NCBI RefSeq assembly: GCF_015732155.1
Contig: NZ_WIQK01000001.1
Location: 216,001-280,000 of the forward strand
Source: Pectinatus sottacetonis
Lineage (GTDB): Bacteria; Bacillota; Negativicutes; Selenomonadales; Selenomonadaceae
Length of the DNA: 64,000 nt
Direction of reading: 5' to 3'
Numbering within the stretch: the first letter of the stretch is position 1; the number at the start of each line of letters is the position of its first letter. The notes beneath the pieces are model-generated. The model did not search any database. It was not told the origin of the DNA and saw nothing but the letters and a program-made list of their open reading frames with translations. Positions 53,289 through 62,607 of this stretch are shown here, piece by piece. The translations under genes and the position numbers were made by a program.

Positions 53289-54404
53289 GTGTTAGAAAAA
53301 ATATTACGCGTTTCTATAATAATTCTAGCTGCTATTTTTGGACTGGCTATTGTCCAATTAATAAGTCCTTTAATTGCCCTTGTTATAAGTACAGAATACC
53401 TTAACATCGATTTAAGCATTTTTGGTATTACGCTTGCCCACCTTATAATTGGTTTATTGGGTATTATCATTGGTGCAATCATCGGTTATATAGTTTCTCC
53501 GTATCTTATAATTTTATTAAAAAAATTCTCTAACTGGGTAGAGATCCAGCTTAACAAAATGAAAATTCATGATGTCATTGCCGGAGTATGCGGCCTGGCA
53601 ATAGGACTTATAATCGCTAATCTGCTGGGAGCTGCTTTTTCCGGTGTTCCTATAGTAGGCAGTTATCTGCCTATTGTGTTCAGTATCGTACTTGGTTATC
53701 TCGGTATTCATATAACAATAAAAAAACGTGATGAAATAGTAGCTTTATTTCCCCGCCTTTTTCGTGAACAATCACGTGAGAAAAAAAATATTCCAGAAAG
53801 CATAACAGAAAAAAAGGCTTATAAGCTGCTTGATACCAGCGTAATAATCGATGGACGCATAGCTGATATATGCCAAAGTGGCTTTATTGAGGGGATTTTA
53901 CTAATCCCGGTTTTTGTCCTGGAGGAACTGCAGCATATAGCTGATTCATCTGATTTATTAAAACGAACCCGAGGACGCCGCGGACTTGATGTATTAAAAA
54001 GGATTCAAACTGAATTTGACATGTTTGTACAAATTGATGAACGTGACTTTGATGATATTACAGAAGTCGATTCTAAACTTATCAAGCTGGCTCAGGTAGT
54101 TAATGGAAAAATTATAACTAATGATTATAATCTGAATAAAGTAGCTGATTTACAAGGTGTTCCTGTCTTAAATATAAACGAACTTGCTAATGCATTAAAA
54201 CCAGTTGTTATTCCGGGAGAAACAATGACTGTTACTATCGTAAAAGATGGTAAGGAGCAAGGCCAAGGTGTAGCTTATCTTGATGATGGAACAATGATTG
54301 TCGTTGAGGGTGGCAGAAAATTCATTAATACAACTCTGCCGGTTGCCGTTACTTCTGTGTTACAGACGGCAGCCGGACGTATGATTTTTGCTAAACCTAA
54401 ATAA
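53289..54404 (+). CDS. yacL: PIN and TRAM domain membrane protein (YacL-like)
   Basis: A 371-residue protein with about four N-terminal membrane helices (residues 1-150, several Gly/Ile-rich), a PIN nuclease domain beginning [16 protein letters not shown] with conserved acidic residues (DTS, EEL, DYNLN), and a C-terminal TRAM domain ([18 protein letters not shown]). PIN domains usually cleave RNA; the physiological target of YacL is not settled. It starts with GTG, eight bases after GGAG. The order yacL - ispD - ispF is conserved in Firmicutes. Confidence 0.92.
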   Translation: MLEKILRVSIIILAAIFGLAIVQLISPLIALVISTEYLNIDLSIFGITLAHLIIGLLGIIIGAIIGYIVSPYLIILLKKFSNWVEIQLNKMKIHDVIAGVCGLAIGLIIANLLGAAFSGVPIVGSYLPIVFSIVLGYLGIHITIKKRDEIVALFPRLFREQSREKKNIPESITEKKAYKLLDTSVIIDGRIADICQSGFIEGILLIPVFVLEELQHIADSSDLLKRTRGRRGLDVLKRIQTEFDMFVQIDERDFDDITEVDSKLIKLAQVVNGKIITNDYNLNKVADLQGVPVLNINELANALKPVVIPGETMTVTIVKDGKEQGQGVAYLDDGTMIVVEGGRKFINTTLPVAVTSVLQTAAGRMIFAKPK

Positions 54405-54516
54405 TAATATTTTTAATATACCATTTATATAGTTTGTTCTCTACACGATATAATAAAATGAATTATCTAAAATAAGCGATGATATTTTGCTGCAAATATT
54501 ATTATAAAACTGACAA

Positions 54517-54560
54517 ATAAAACTTTTATTAAAATTTCTTGATTTTAATAAAAGTTTTAT
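54517..54560. repeat. AT-rich 19-bp inverted repeat in the ispD leader
   Basis: AAAACTTTTATTAAAAT is repeated inverted around TTCTTG, extendable by two more base pairs. It precedes a true terminator hairpin by 15 bases and may compete with or precede it in the leader RNA. Confidence 0.6.
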
Positions 54561-54574
54561 CAAGAAACTAATAT

Positions 54575-54602
54575 GCTGCGATAGTTGATATCGCAGCTTT
54601 TT
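54575..54602 (+). terminator. Terminator hairpin 27 bases before ispD
   Basis: GCTGCGATA pairs with TATCGCAGC around GTTGA, followed by five T. It ends so close to the ispD start that no promoter fits between, so ispD expression requires readthrough. Confidence 0.85.
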
Positions 54603-54628
54603 GAAAATACACGGAGGAACATTATAAA

Positions 54629-55396
54629 TTGATTACAGCTATTTTCCCGGCTGCTGGAAAAGGCAAGCGCATGGGCGCTTCTTTTAATAAAGTTTTTGCC
54701 GCCTTATCTGATAAACCTATTTTAATTCACACGCTGGTAAGTTTTTCCCGTTGCAGTCTTGTTGATAACTTTGTTGTAGTAGCTGCTCCTGAGGAAGCAG
54801 AAGCAGTCAGTAAAGTATTAAAAGCCATTCCAGGCATTAAGCCCTGTAAAGTTGTTATCGGTGGCACAGAACGACAGTACTCTGTATATAACGGACTTAT
54901 GTCCGTTCCTGCTGCTGCTGACATTATCTTAGTCCACGACGCTGCCCGCCCGCTCATCAGTCCTGCCGTTATAAAGAATGTCATTGATGAAGTTAAACGT
55001 TCTGAAGCAGCTGTAGCTGCTGTCCCAGTTACAAATACGATAAAAGTAATTAACAACGAAAATTTCGTTATTAATACACCTGACCGCAAAACTTTATGGA
55101 TGATGCAAACCCCACAGGGATTTTCTAAAGATTTGCTTATGAAAGCATATGAACAGGCTCGCAGTGATAATTTTTTAGGAACAGATGATGCCAGTCTAAT
55201 AGAACATATTCATCATCCTGTAAAAATTGTCATGGGTGATTATAAAAATATAAAAATTACTTCTCCAGATGATTTAATATTTGCTGAGGCTATTTTAGGT
55301 AAAAAAGCCGTATCCAAGGTAAAATCCGAACTTTCCAGTGCTATATCTAATGCTTTTGAAGATATGAAAACAAAATTATTAAGAACGAGGCTGTAA
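54629..55396 (+). CDS. ispD: 2-C-methyl-D-erythritol 4-phosphate cytidylyltransferase
   Basis: A 255-residue enzyme of the non-mevalonate isoprenoid pathway that joins CTP and methylerythritol phosphate. [18 protein letters not shown] is the nucleotide-binding signature, and [10 protein letters not shown] and PVTNTIKV follow. It has a C-terminal extension of about 20 residues beyond the usual end. It begins with TTG, about 11 bases after GGAGG. Two bases separate it from ispF. Confidence 0.94.
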   Translation: MITAIFPAAGKGKRMGASFNKVFAALSDKPILIHTLVSFSRCSLVDNFVVVAAPEEAEAVSKVLKAIPGIKPCKVVIGGTERQYSVYNGLMSVPAAADIILVHDAARPLISPAVIKNVIDEVKRSEAAVAAVPVTNTIKVINNENFVINTPDRKTLWMMQTPQGFSKDLLMKAYEQARSDNFLGTDDASLIEHIHHPVKIVMGDYKNIKITSPDDLIFAEAILGKKAVSKVKSELSSAISNAFEDMKTKLLRTRL

Positions 55397-55398
55397 TA

Positions 55399-55869
55399 AT
55401 GAGAATAGGTTCAGGTTATGATGTTCATAAATTAGCTTTTAACCGCAGATTAATAATTGGCGGTGTCGATATTCCTTTTTCCCAGGGACTTCTGGGACAC
55501 TCTGATGCTGATGTACTATTACACGCTATAGCTGACGCTCTCCTGGGAGCAGCAGCTTTAGGCGATATAGGGCAGCATTTTCCCGATACAGATGATAAAT
55601 ACAAAGATATTTCCAGTATGATTCTTTTAACAAAAGTAAATGAACAACTACAGCAACATAATTATAAAATAATTAATATTGATGCTACCATAATTGCCCA
55701 AAAGCCAAAAATGGCACCTTATATCATGGCTATGCGGGAAAATACTGCCATGGCTTTATCCATAAATATAGAACAGATAAATATAAAGGCTACTACCGAG
55801 GAAAGTCTGGGTTTCACTGGCCGAGGTGAAGGCATCGCTGCTAAAGCAGTGGCACTTATTGACAACTAA
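55399..55869 (+). CDS. ispF: 2-C-methyl-D-erythritol 2,4-cyclodiphosphate synthase
   Basis: A 156-residue trimeric zinc enzyme two steps after Isp[22 protein letters not shown] holds the zinc-binding Asp and His; [20 protein letters not shown] and [19 protein letters not shown] complete the signature. It is next to ispD as a separate gene rather than an IspDF fusion. Confidence 0.96.
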   Translation: MRIGSGYDVHKLAFNRRLIIGGVDIPFSQGLLGHSDADVLLHAIADALLGAAALGDIGQHFPDTDDKYKDISSMILLTKVNEQLQQHNYKIINIDATIIAQKPKMAPYIMAMRENTAMALSINIEQINIKATTEESLGFTGRGEGIAAKAVALIDN

Positions 55870-55956
55870 AACGGTTATATATATGATTAATCATTGTAGT
55901 ATAAGTCTATTTCTGATAAAATATACTTTACACGTATTATTGGAGGTAATAAATAA

Positions 55957-57420
55957 ATGTCAGAACAAATCAGAGTTCGTTTCGCTCCCAGCCCAACCGG
56001 TCCATTCCACATCGGTGGAGCCCGCAGCGCTCTTTTTAATTGGCTGCTTGCCAGAAAATATCCAGAAGGTAAATTTATTTTACGCATAGAGGACACCGAT
56101 AGAGTAAGATCCAGTAAGGAATCGGAGGAAAACATCAAGGAGGCTCTGAAATGGCTTGGTTTAACTTGGGATGAGGGTGTCGATGTCGGAGGCGAATATG
56201 GTCCATATCATCAAATGGAACGCCTTGATATTTATAAAAAATATGCCCAAAAACTGCTCGATGAGGGAAAAGCTTACTACTGTTACTGTACAGAAGAAGA
56301 AATAGCAAAAGAACGCGAAACTTTGATGAAGGAAAATAAAATGCCCATTTATCAAGGTCATTGTCGTAACCTAACTCAGGAACAAATAGCAAAATACAAG
56401 GCAGAAGGACGAAAACCTACCATACGTTTTCGCACACCAGAAAATCAAACGGTGGAATTTGATGATATGGTTCGCGGTCATATGGAATTTGATTCCAATG
56501 GCATTGGGGATTTCGTTATAGTAAAAGCCGATGGCATACCTGTATATAATTTTGCCGTAGTTATAGATGATGCTCTCATGAAAATATCGCATGTTGTACG
56601 GGCGGAAGAACATCTTTCCAATACACCACGTCAAGTCGTAATCTATCATGCACTGGGTTTTAAAGTTCCTATCTTTGCCCACATATCACTTATTCTAGGG
56701 AAAGACCATTCTAAAATGAGCAAACGCCACGGTGCTACTTCAGTCGAACAATATAAAAATTTAGGATATCTGCCGGAAGCACTTGTCAACTTTTTAGCTC
56801 TGCTAGGTTGGTCGCCACAAGACGAAAAAGAAATTTTTTCTTTAGATGAACTAATTAAAGTTTTTTCAATGGATCATGTAGCTAAAAATCCAGCTGTATT
56901 TGATATTGATAAATTAAACTGGCTTAATGCACAATATATGAAAAAACTCAGCCCGGAAAAAATTACTATGATGGCTATTCCCCATCTCGTTGAAAAAGGT
57001 TATTTAAAAACTGCCGTGCCAACTGAAGAAATGGCGAAATTAGTACGTTTTACGGAAATTATCCGTGACCATTTAAGTTATGGTGCCCAATTTCTTGATT
57101 TTGCGGATTTATATTTTAATGATAATATTCTGGTTACTGATGATGAAATGAAAAAAACACTAAATGACGAAACCGTACCATCTGTAATAGAACTTTTCAA
57201 ACAGAAACTTGATACTATCGACGGATTTGATGCTGTACACATCCAGCCCATATTTAAACAAATAACCAAAGAACTTAAAATTAGCGGAAAAAAGGTCTAT
57301 ATGCCTCTCCGTATTACTATAACCGGACAAATGCACGGACCTGATCTTGCTGGAATAATAGAAGTTCTCGGACATGATCGTGTTTTAAAACGTATCCAAA
57401 AAACCATGCCCACACTATAA
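55957..57420 (+). CDS. gltX: Glutamyl-tRNA synthetase
   Basis: A 487-residue class I synthetase. The HIGH motif appears as PSPTGPFHIGGARSALFN and the KMSKS motif as HSKMSKRHGATSVEQY. It charges tRNA-Glu and, if the organism uses the amidotransferase route as most Firmicutes do, tRNA-Gln too; that is inference. A GGAGG site lies seven to ten bases before the ATG. It is in its conserved place before cysE and cysS. Confidence 0.96.
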   Translation: MSEQIRVRFAPSPTGPFHIGGARSALFNWLLARKYPEGKFILRIEDTDRVRSSKESEENIKEALKWLGLTWDEGVDVGGEYGPYHQMERLDIYKKYAQKLLDEGKAYYCYCTEEEIAKERETLMKENKMPIYQGHCRNLTQEQIAKYKAEGRKPTIRFRTPENQTVEFDDMVRGHMEFDSNGIGDFVIVKADGIPVYNFAVVIDDALMKISHVVRAEEHLSNTPRQVVIYHALGFKVPIFAHISLILGKDHSKMSKRHGATSVEQYKNLGYLPEALVNFLALLGWSPQDEKEIFSLDELIKVFSMDHVAKNPAVFDIDKLNWLNAQYMKKLSPEKITMMAIPHLVEKGYLKTAVPTEEMAKLVRFTEIIRDHLSYGAQFLDFADLYFNDNILVTDDEMKKTLNDETVPSVIELFKQKLDTIDGFDAVHIQPIFKQITKELKISGKKVYMPLRITITGQMHGPDLAGIIEVLGHDRVLKRIQKTMPTL

Positions 57421-57506
57421 TTAAGAATTATTTACTGGAAATTAAAGGTGTGTTTTAAAACAATTTATAATGTTTTTTTACACATCTTTTTCTTTAGGAG
57501 AATGCT

Positions 57507-58232
57507 ATGAAATTATTACATATGTTAAAAAAAGATATCCGAGTAGTTTTTGAGCGTGATCCTGCCGCCAGAAGCATTTTGGAAGTCATTCTCTGTTATC
57601 AAGGGCTGCATGCTATATGGTTATATCGCATTGCCCATTGGTTTTACCAGCATAAATTTATTTTGCTGCCCCGTTTAATATCCAACTTTGCCCGCTTTTT
57701 AACAGGAATAGAAATCCATCCTGGTGCTAAAATCGGCCCAGGTTTATTTATAGACCACGGCACTGGTATTGTTATCGGAGAAACAGCTGAGCTGGGATGT
57801 AATGTAACTTTATACCAGGGTGTAACTTTAGGCGGCACCGGTAAAGAAAAAGGCAAACGGCATCCTACTATTGGCAACAATGTCGTCGTTTCCTCTGGAG
57901 CTAAGATCCTTGGATCATTCAGCGTGGGCAACCACGCCAAAATAGGTGCTGGTTCCGTAGTTTTAAAAGAAGTACCTGCTTATGCTACTGTCGTAGGTAT
58001 TCCGGGCCGAGTTGTTCTAATGAAAGGCAAGCGGATAAATAAACCTTCTATTCCCGATGAAACATTAAAAAATAAAGTTTATTCTGATGCTTTAAAAAAA
58101 GAACTGGCTGAAGAGCTTGATGTTGATTTGGCTCATGATAAACTTCCCGATCCAGAACTTGATATGATAAAGGGTCTTCTAACAAAAGTTAAGGACTTAG
58201 AAGAAAAAGTAGCAAATTTAGAAAAGAAATGA
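57507..58232 (+). CDS. cysE: Serine O-acetyltransferase
   Basis: A 241-residue hexapeptide-repeat enzyme that makes O-acetylserine for cysteine synthesis. [37 protein letters not shown] (catalytic Asp/His pair) and [19 protein letters not shown] are typical. The C-terminus carries a predicted coiled coil ([18 protein letters not shown]), longer than in the shortest relatives. It precedes cysS by seven bases, so synthesis and charging of cysteine are in one operon. Confidence 0.95.
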   Translation: MKLLHMLKKDIRVVFERDPAARSILEVILCYQGLHAIWLYRIAHWFYQHKFILLPRLISNFARFLTGIEIHPGAKIGPGLFIDHGTGIVIGETAELGCNVTLYQGVTLGGTGKEKGKRHPTIGNNVVVSSGAKILGSFSVGNHAKIGAGSVVLKEVPAYATVVGIPGRVVLMKGKRINKPSIPDETLKNKVYSDALKKELAEELDVDLAHDKLPDPELDMIKGLLTKVKDLEEKVANLEKK

Positions 58233-58239
58233 GGATACA

Positions 58240-59673
58240 ATGCTTAAAGTTTATAATACTCTAACTAAAAAAAAGGAAGAATTCCATCCTGTTATTCCTG
58301 GACAAGCTAGTATTTACGTCTGCGGCATAACTCCATATAATGACCCTCATATAGGTAATGCTAGACCTTTCGTCACCTGGGATGTCATTAAACGCTTTTT
58401 GCGTAAACTTGGTTACAAAGTCAAACACGTCCAAAATTTCACAGATATTGATGATAAAATAATCCGTACAGCCAACCAAAAACACTTAACATGGAAAGAT
58501 ATTTCTGATAAGTATATTAAAGGATATTTTGAAGTGATGGACAAACTCAATATCATACATGCTGATATATATCCGCGCGTATCTGAAACTATGCCCGATA
58601 TTATTAATATGGTTAAAGGTCTTATTGATAAAGGATTTGCTTATACAATAGACGGTGATGTATACTTCAGTGTAGAAAAATTTCCCGGTTATGGCAAACT
58701 CAGTGGTCGTAAACTGGACGATATGCAGGCCGGTGCTAGGATTGAAGTAGATAAACGCAAACATCATCCAATGGATTTTGCCTTATGGAAAAGTGCTAAA
58801 CCAGACGAACCTTCATGGGACAGTCCCTGGGGTAAAGGTCGCCCTGGCTGGCATATAGAATGTTCTACTATGTCCTTAAAATATCTAGGCAAAAAATTTG
58901 ATTTTCACGGTGGCGGCAGTGACCTTATATTTCCACACCATGAAAATGAAATAGCCCAGTCACAGGCTTACTGCTGTGATGATCATTCTTTTGCGCAATA
59001 CTGGCTTCATAACGGTTTCATAACGATAAATCAGGAAAAAATGAGTAAATCCTTAAATAATTTTTTCACTGTCAAAGATATTTTGAAAAAATATCCTGCT
59101 GAAGTATTACGTTATTTTCTCGTAGCCACTCATTACCGCAGTCCGCTTGACTTCAGTGATGAACGTTTAAACGAAGCCCAAACAAGCTTAGCGCGATTAA
59201 ATAATGCTAGGGAAACATTAGATGAGCTCAGCAAAACTGCACAAGAAAACAATAACACTGCGGCATCATTATTTTCCTACGCCTGTGAAGCAAAGAAAAA
59301 CTTTTATGATGCCATGAATGATGATTTCAATACAGCTCTGGCTCTTGCTAATATGTTTGACCTGACAAAAAAAATAAATATATATTATCAAGCCGTAGTT
59401 ACTGGAGAAATTACACCTGATAAGGCTAATATTACTAAAATAATCACTATTTTTAATGAAATGACAGATATTCTCGGTATTTTACAAAATTCCCCTTCCA
59501 GACAACAGGAAAATTCCCAACTTATTAATAAACTAATGGACATAATAATATCAGTCAGACAGGATGCTCGGGAAAATAAAAACTGGAATATTTCTGATAA
59601 AATACGAGACGAATTAAAAAATATCGGCATAACAATAGAAGATTCACCTACTGGTGCCAGGTGGAAAAATTAA
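58240..59673 (+). CDS. cysS: Cysteinyl-tRNA synthetase
   Basis: A 477-residue class I synthetase. The zinc-binding Cys of YVCGITPYNDPHIGNARP, the HIGN motif in the same stretch, WHIECSTMS, FPHHENEIAQS and KMSKSLNNFF are all present. It shares one base (TAATG) with the following mrnC start. Confidence 0.97.
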   Translation: MLKVYNTLTKKKEEFHPVIPGQASIYVCGITPYNDPHIGNARPFVTWDVIKRFLRKLGYKVKHVQNFTDIDDKIIRTANQKHLTWKDISDKYIKGYFEVMDKLNIIHADIYPRVSETMPDIINMVKGLIDKGFAYTIDGDVYFSVEKFPGYGKLSGRKLDDMQAGARIEVDKRKHHPMDFALWKSAKPDEPSWDSPWGKGRPGWHIECSTMSLKYLGKKFDFHGGGSDLIFPHHENEIAQSQAYCCDDHSFAQYWLHNGFITINQEKMSKSLNNFFTVKDILKKYPAEVLRYFLVATHYRSPLDFSDERLNEAQTSLARLNNARETLDELSKTAQENNNTAASLFSYACEAKKNFYDAMNDDFNTALALANMFDLTKKINIYYQAVVTGEITPDKANITKIITIFNEMTDILGILQNSPSRQQENSQLINKLMDIIISVRQDARENKNWNISDKIRDELKNIGITIEDSPTGARWKN

Positions 59674-60155
59674 TGCGTTTTGCTCATTATCAATACCTAT
59701 GCAGTCATATATTTGAAACAGATGCTACCGGCAATATCAAACCACATTATGATAAAATTATCACCGATAAACTACCCTTGTTAATATTGGCTTATATCGG
59801 TGATGCATATTTCCATTTATTTGTGCGTACACGGTTGCTTTCTTTTGAACAAAACAAAGTGCAAGTGTTAAATGATTTCAGTGCAAAGATAGTTTCTGCC
59901 ACTTATCAGGCAAAAGCTTATAAATCTTTGAAAAAATATTTGACACCAGAGGAACAAAAAATATTTCACCGCGGCTATAATGCAAAATCTCATGCCCCAC
60001 GTGCATCAAGTGTAGCTGACTATCATACAAGTACCGGATTTGAAGCAATCATCGGTCATCTGCAGTTGAATGAAAATACGACACGCTTAAATGAAATATG
60101 TGAAAAAACTTTTCAAATCATCATAAAAATAATTCATGATGAACAAAAAATATGA
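59673..60155 (+). CDS. mrnC: Mini-ribonuclease 3
   Basis: A 160-residue RNase III-like nuclease lacking a double-stranded RNA-binding domain, which matures 23S rRNA. LAYIGDAYFHLFVRTRLL holds the catalytic acidic residues and NAKSHAPRAS and TGFEAIIGHLQL follow. The open frame extends to 59661, but the ATG at 59673, eight bases after AGGTGG and overlapping the cysS stop, gives the family N-terminus. In Bacillus rlmB follows; here the operon ends. Confidence 0.92.
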   Translation: MRFAHYQYLCSHIFETDATGNIKPHYDKIITDKLPLLILAYIGDAYFHLFVRTRLLSFEQNKVQVLNDFSAKIVSATYQAKAYKSLKKYLTPEEQKIFHRGYNAKSHAPRASSVADYHTSTGFEAIIGHLQLNENTTRLNEICEKTFQIIIKIIHDEQKI

Positions 60156-60206
60156 TTTTATATCATGTTCCAGCTGTGTTATTAAATAAAATAAAATATA
60201 ATATTT

Positions 60207-60308
60207 AGCAGAGTAAGTGACTGTGCGTTAAGTGTCAGATGTACGGGGAGTTGACATCTGAACGAAAAACTTAAAAAGTTTGCGATACAGCCACTGCATC
60301 CCGCTGCT
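60207..60308 (+). promoter_or_regulatory. Tetrahydrofolate (THF) riboswitch
   Basis: AGCAGAGTAAGTGACTGTGCG, the GTTAAGTGTCAGATG arm with GGGGAGTTGACATCTGAACGAA, and the closing CACTGCATCCCGCTGCT match the THF class, with outer stem AGCAG/CTGCT. It leads to a hairpin that covers the folT ribosome site. Confidence 0.9.
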
Positions 60309-60322
60309 GCATATAAGAGAAT

Positions 60323-60371
60323 ACCTCTCCATATGTAGCAACGTATTGCTAAGCATATGGAGGTGTTTTTT
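60323..60371 (+). terminator. Expression-platform hairpin of the THF riboswitch
   Basis: ACCTCTCCATATG pairs with CATATGGAGGTG and is followed by six T, after which the folT ATG follows immediately. The right arm contains GGAGGTG, the folT ribosome site, so the same hairpin can stop transcription and hide the site. Confidence 0.9.
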
Positions 60372-60869
60372 ATGCGTCATTTTTCAACAAAAACACTTGT
60401 TTTAACTGGTGTTTTTATTGCGCTAACAATTATTTTTACGCATATTTTTGCTATTCAGACTCCTTTTATCCGTATTGATTTTGGTTTCCTTCCCATTGCA
60501 GTATACGCTATGATTCTTGGTCCAATACATTGTGCATTAATGGCAGCTGTCGCTGATATATTAGGCTGTATACTATTAGTTCCAGGATTATATTTCCCAG
60601 GATTCACTATAAGCAGTTTCTTTAACGGTTTAATACTAGGTTTTTTCCTACACAAAAAAAACCTTACCTTAAAAAAAATATTCTTATGTTTTTTTATTAC
60701 TTTTCTTCTTATAGACACTATCCTTAATACATTGTGGCTGTCTATACTTTACAACAAGGCTGCTTCTGCATTTATCTGGGGGCGCCTTATTAAAAGTATT
60801 ATATTTTTACCAATCCACAGTTTCCTATGTTACCTTATATATAAAACTATGAAGCCATATATAAAATAA
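60372..60869 (+). CDS. folT: Folate ECF transporter substrate-binding subunit
   Basis: A 165-residue, six-helix S-component that binds folates and uses the shared ECF energising module. RHFSTKTLVLTGVFIALTII at the start and RIDFGFLPIAVYAMILGP after the first helix are typical of FolT. The upstream THF riboswitch supports the assignment. I place the start at the ATG at 60372 (after GGAGGTG), not the in-frame ATG at 60357 inside the hairpin. Together with thiT it shows dependence on vitamin uptake. Confidence 0.93.
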   Translation: MRHFSTKTLVLTGVFIALTIIFTHIFAIQTPFIRIDFGFLPIAVYAMILGPIHCALMAAVADILGCILLVPGLYFPGFTISSFFNGLILGFFLHKKNLTLKKIFLCFFITFLLIDTILNTLWLSILYNKAASAFIWGRLIKSIIFLPIHSFLCYLIYKTMKPYIK

Positions 60870-60898
60870 CATAACCTTAATAAAACACTAACAAAAAA

Positions 60899-60958
60899 AA
60901 TTCCTTATATGATATATTAAACTTGAGATTATCATAATATATTATATAAGGAGTTTTT
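60899..60958 (+). terminator. Hairpin covering the metallophosphatase ribosome site, ending in a T run
   Basis: TCCTTATATGATATATT pairs with AATATATTATATAAGGA with one mismatch, around about 20 bases, then GTTTTTTT and the next ATG. The right arm contains AAGGAG, the ribosome site of the next gene. It may terminate the folT transcript and throttle translation of the next gene. Confidence 0.65.
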
Positions 60959-60960
60959 TT

Positions 60961-62514
60961 ATGAAAATTATGGGAAAAAAGAACATGCTCTTAGCATATT
61001 CTCTGGCTGCTCTATGCGTTACTTCAACTGGTATAGGTCTTGCTGCAACAAACCACTGGAATGATGCCTCTCTGACTCCCGCCCAGATAGTAAAAACCCA
61101 GCTGAGTAATAAAACAGACTGGCAGCTGTGGAAAAATAACTGGGACAAGATCAAAACAGATTATGAACAAGTATCTTTTGCTCCAGGTGCAGATGCATCA
61201 CGTCTAAACTTTGGCTGGTATTCCAAGAATAGTACAAATACTGCTCAAGTACGTGTCAGCAAAAATAAAAACATGGCTGATGCTAAAAATTTTTATGGTA
61301 CCTGCGAAAAAGGTACTATAATAAATGATCAGCAATATTATACTAACAAAGTTGAAGTCACCGGACTTAAACCAGAACAGAAGTACTGGTATCAAGTAAA
61401 AATTGATGATCAGTGGAAATCTCCCCAAGAATACAAAACCGGTAATCCCAATAATTTTTCCTTCATGTATGTCGGTGATCCGCAAATAGGTGCCTCTAAA
61501 AAACAGACTTCAGCTGAAGGCACCTTCCAGACACAGGATCTGGCCGCAAGAAATGATTCTTACAATTGGAATAAAACTCTGAATTCTGCTATAAGACAGC
61601 ACCCTGAAATAAACTTTCTAGTTTCTCCCGGTGACCAGATAAATGAACCTGCAGCTGATAATGACCCTAAAAAAATTCAACTACAGGAATATCAATATGC
61701 TGGTTATTTATCGGCTGCTGTTTTACGTAATTTACCAGAAGCAACAAGCATTGGCAACCACGACAGCATGACCACTGGTTATAAAAATCACTTTAATGTC
61801 CCAAATCCTTTTATGGAAGAAAGCAGTCCCACAAAAGCAGGCCATGGATATTATTATACATATGGAAATGTCTTGTTTATGGTTATTAACGCTAATAATT
61901 ACAATGCTGCCGACCATGAAGCCCTTATTAAAAAAGCTATTGCTGCATACCCAAATAAAAAATGGCGCATCGTTGTTATGCATCAGGATATATACGGAAG
62001 CGGCCTTGATCACTCTGATTCAGACGGAATGCTTCTGCGTACCCAATTAACCCCGATCTATGATGCCAACCATATTGATGTTGTTCTCCAGGGGCATGAT
62101 CATACCTATGCCAGAACATACCAACTCAGCAGCAATGGACAACAGATTCCTGATTTCGCAAAATTTAAAATGGGTCAAAGCGGACAAAGCCACGAAATAT
62201 TAAATGAAGCCTTAAAAGATAAAAATATAAAACAAAATTATCTGGCAGAAAATAAATGCTATACTATAAAAGATATGCAACAGGGTACGTTAGTTAACCC
62301 TAAGGGAACTTTTTATATGTCTTCAAACTCAGCTACAGGATCAAAATACTATAATCTCCTGCCATTACAGCAGGACTATATAGCTGCCCGCAGCCAGACC
62401 TGGCGTCCAACTTATTCTGTAATTAATGTAACTGCAGATAAATTCACCATCAATACTTATGATGCCATGACCGGCACTCCGATTGACAAAACATACAGCA
62501 TTATCAAAGATTGA
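60961..62514 (+). CDS. Secreted purple acid phosphatase-like metallophosphoesterase
   Basis: A 517-residue exported protein. Signal peptide about residues 1-30 (MLLAYSLAALCVTSTGIGLAA), an N-terminal fibronectin-like PAP domain about 60-160 with GLKPEQKYWYQV, then the metallophosphoesterase domain with the five metal motifs YVGDPQIG, SPGDQIN, IGNHDS, VMHQD and QGHDHTYAR. It should act in the periplasm or at the surface on phosphate esters. A hairpin overlaps its ribosome site. It could scavenge phosphate or act on nucleotides; no other phosphate genes are nearby. Confidence 0.9.
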   Translation: MKIMGKKNMLLAYSLAALCVTSTGIGLAATNHWNDASLTPAQIVKTQLSNKTDWQLWKNNWDKIKTDYEQVSFAPGADASRLNFGWYSKNSTNTAQVRVSKNKNMADAKNFYGTCEKGTIINDQQYYTNKVEVTGLKPEQKYWYQVKIDDQWKSPQEYKTGNPNNFSFMYVGDPQIGASKKQTSAEGTFQTQDLAARNDSYNWNKTLNSAIRQHPEINFLVSPGDQINEPAADNDPKKIQLQEYQYAGYLSAAVLRNLPEATSIGNHDSMTTGYKNHFNVPNPFMEESSPTKAGHGYYYTYGNVLFMVINANNYNAADHEALIKKAIAAYPNKKWRIVVMHQDIYGSGLDHSDSDGMLLRTQLTPIYDANHIDVVLQGHDHTYARTYQLSSNGQQIPDFAKFKMGQSGQSHEILNEALKDKNIKQNYLAENKCYTIKDMQQGTLVNPKGTFYMSSNSATGSKYYNLLPLQQDYIAARSQTWRPTYSVINVTADKFTINTYDAMTGTPIDKTYSIIKD

Positions 62515-62529
62515 ACAAAGCTCCATTTT

Positions 62530-62570
62530 AAAATACGGAAAGAAAATAATTTCTTTCCGTATTTACTTTT
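62530..62570 (+). terminator. Terminator after the metallophosphatase gene
   Basis: AAATACGGAAAGAAA is repeated inverted as TTTCTTTCCGTATTT, followed by ACTTTT. Strong stem, short T tail. Confidence 0.85.
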
Positions 62571-62607
62571 ACAAAAAATAATCTGGTAAAGGATAACAAG
62601 TTTATTT

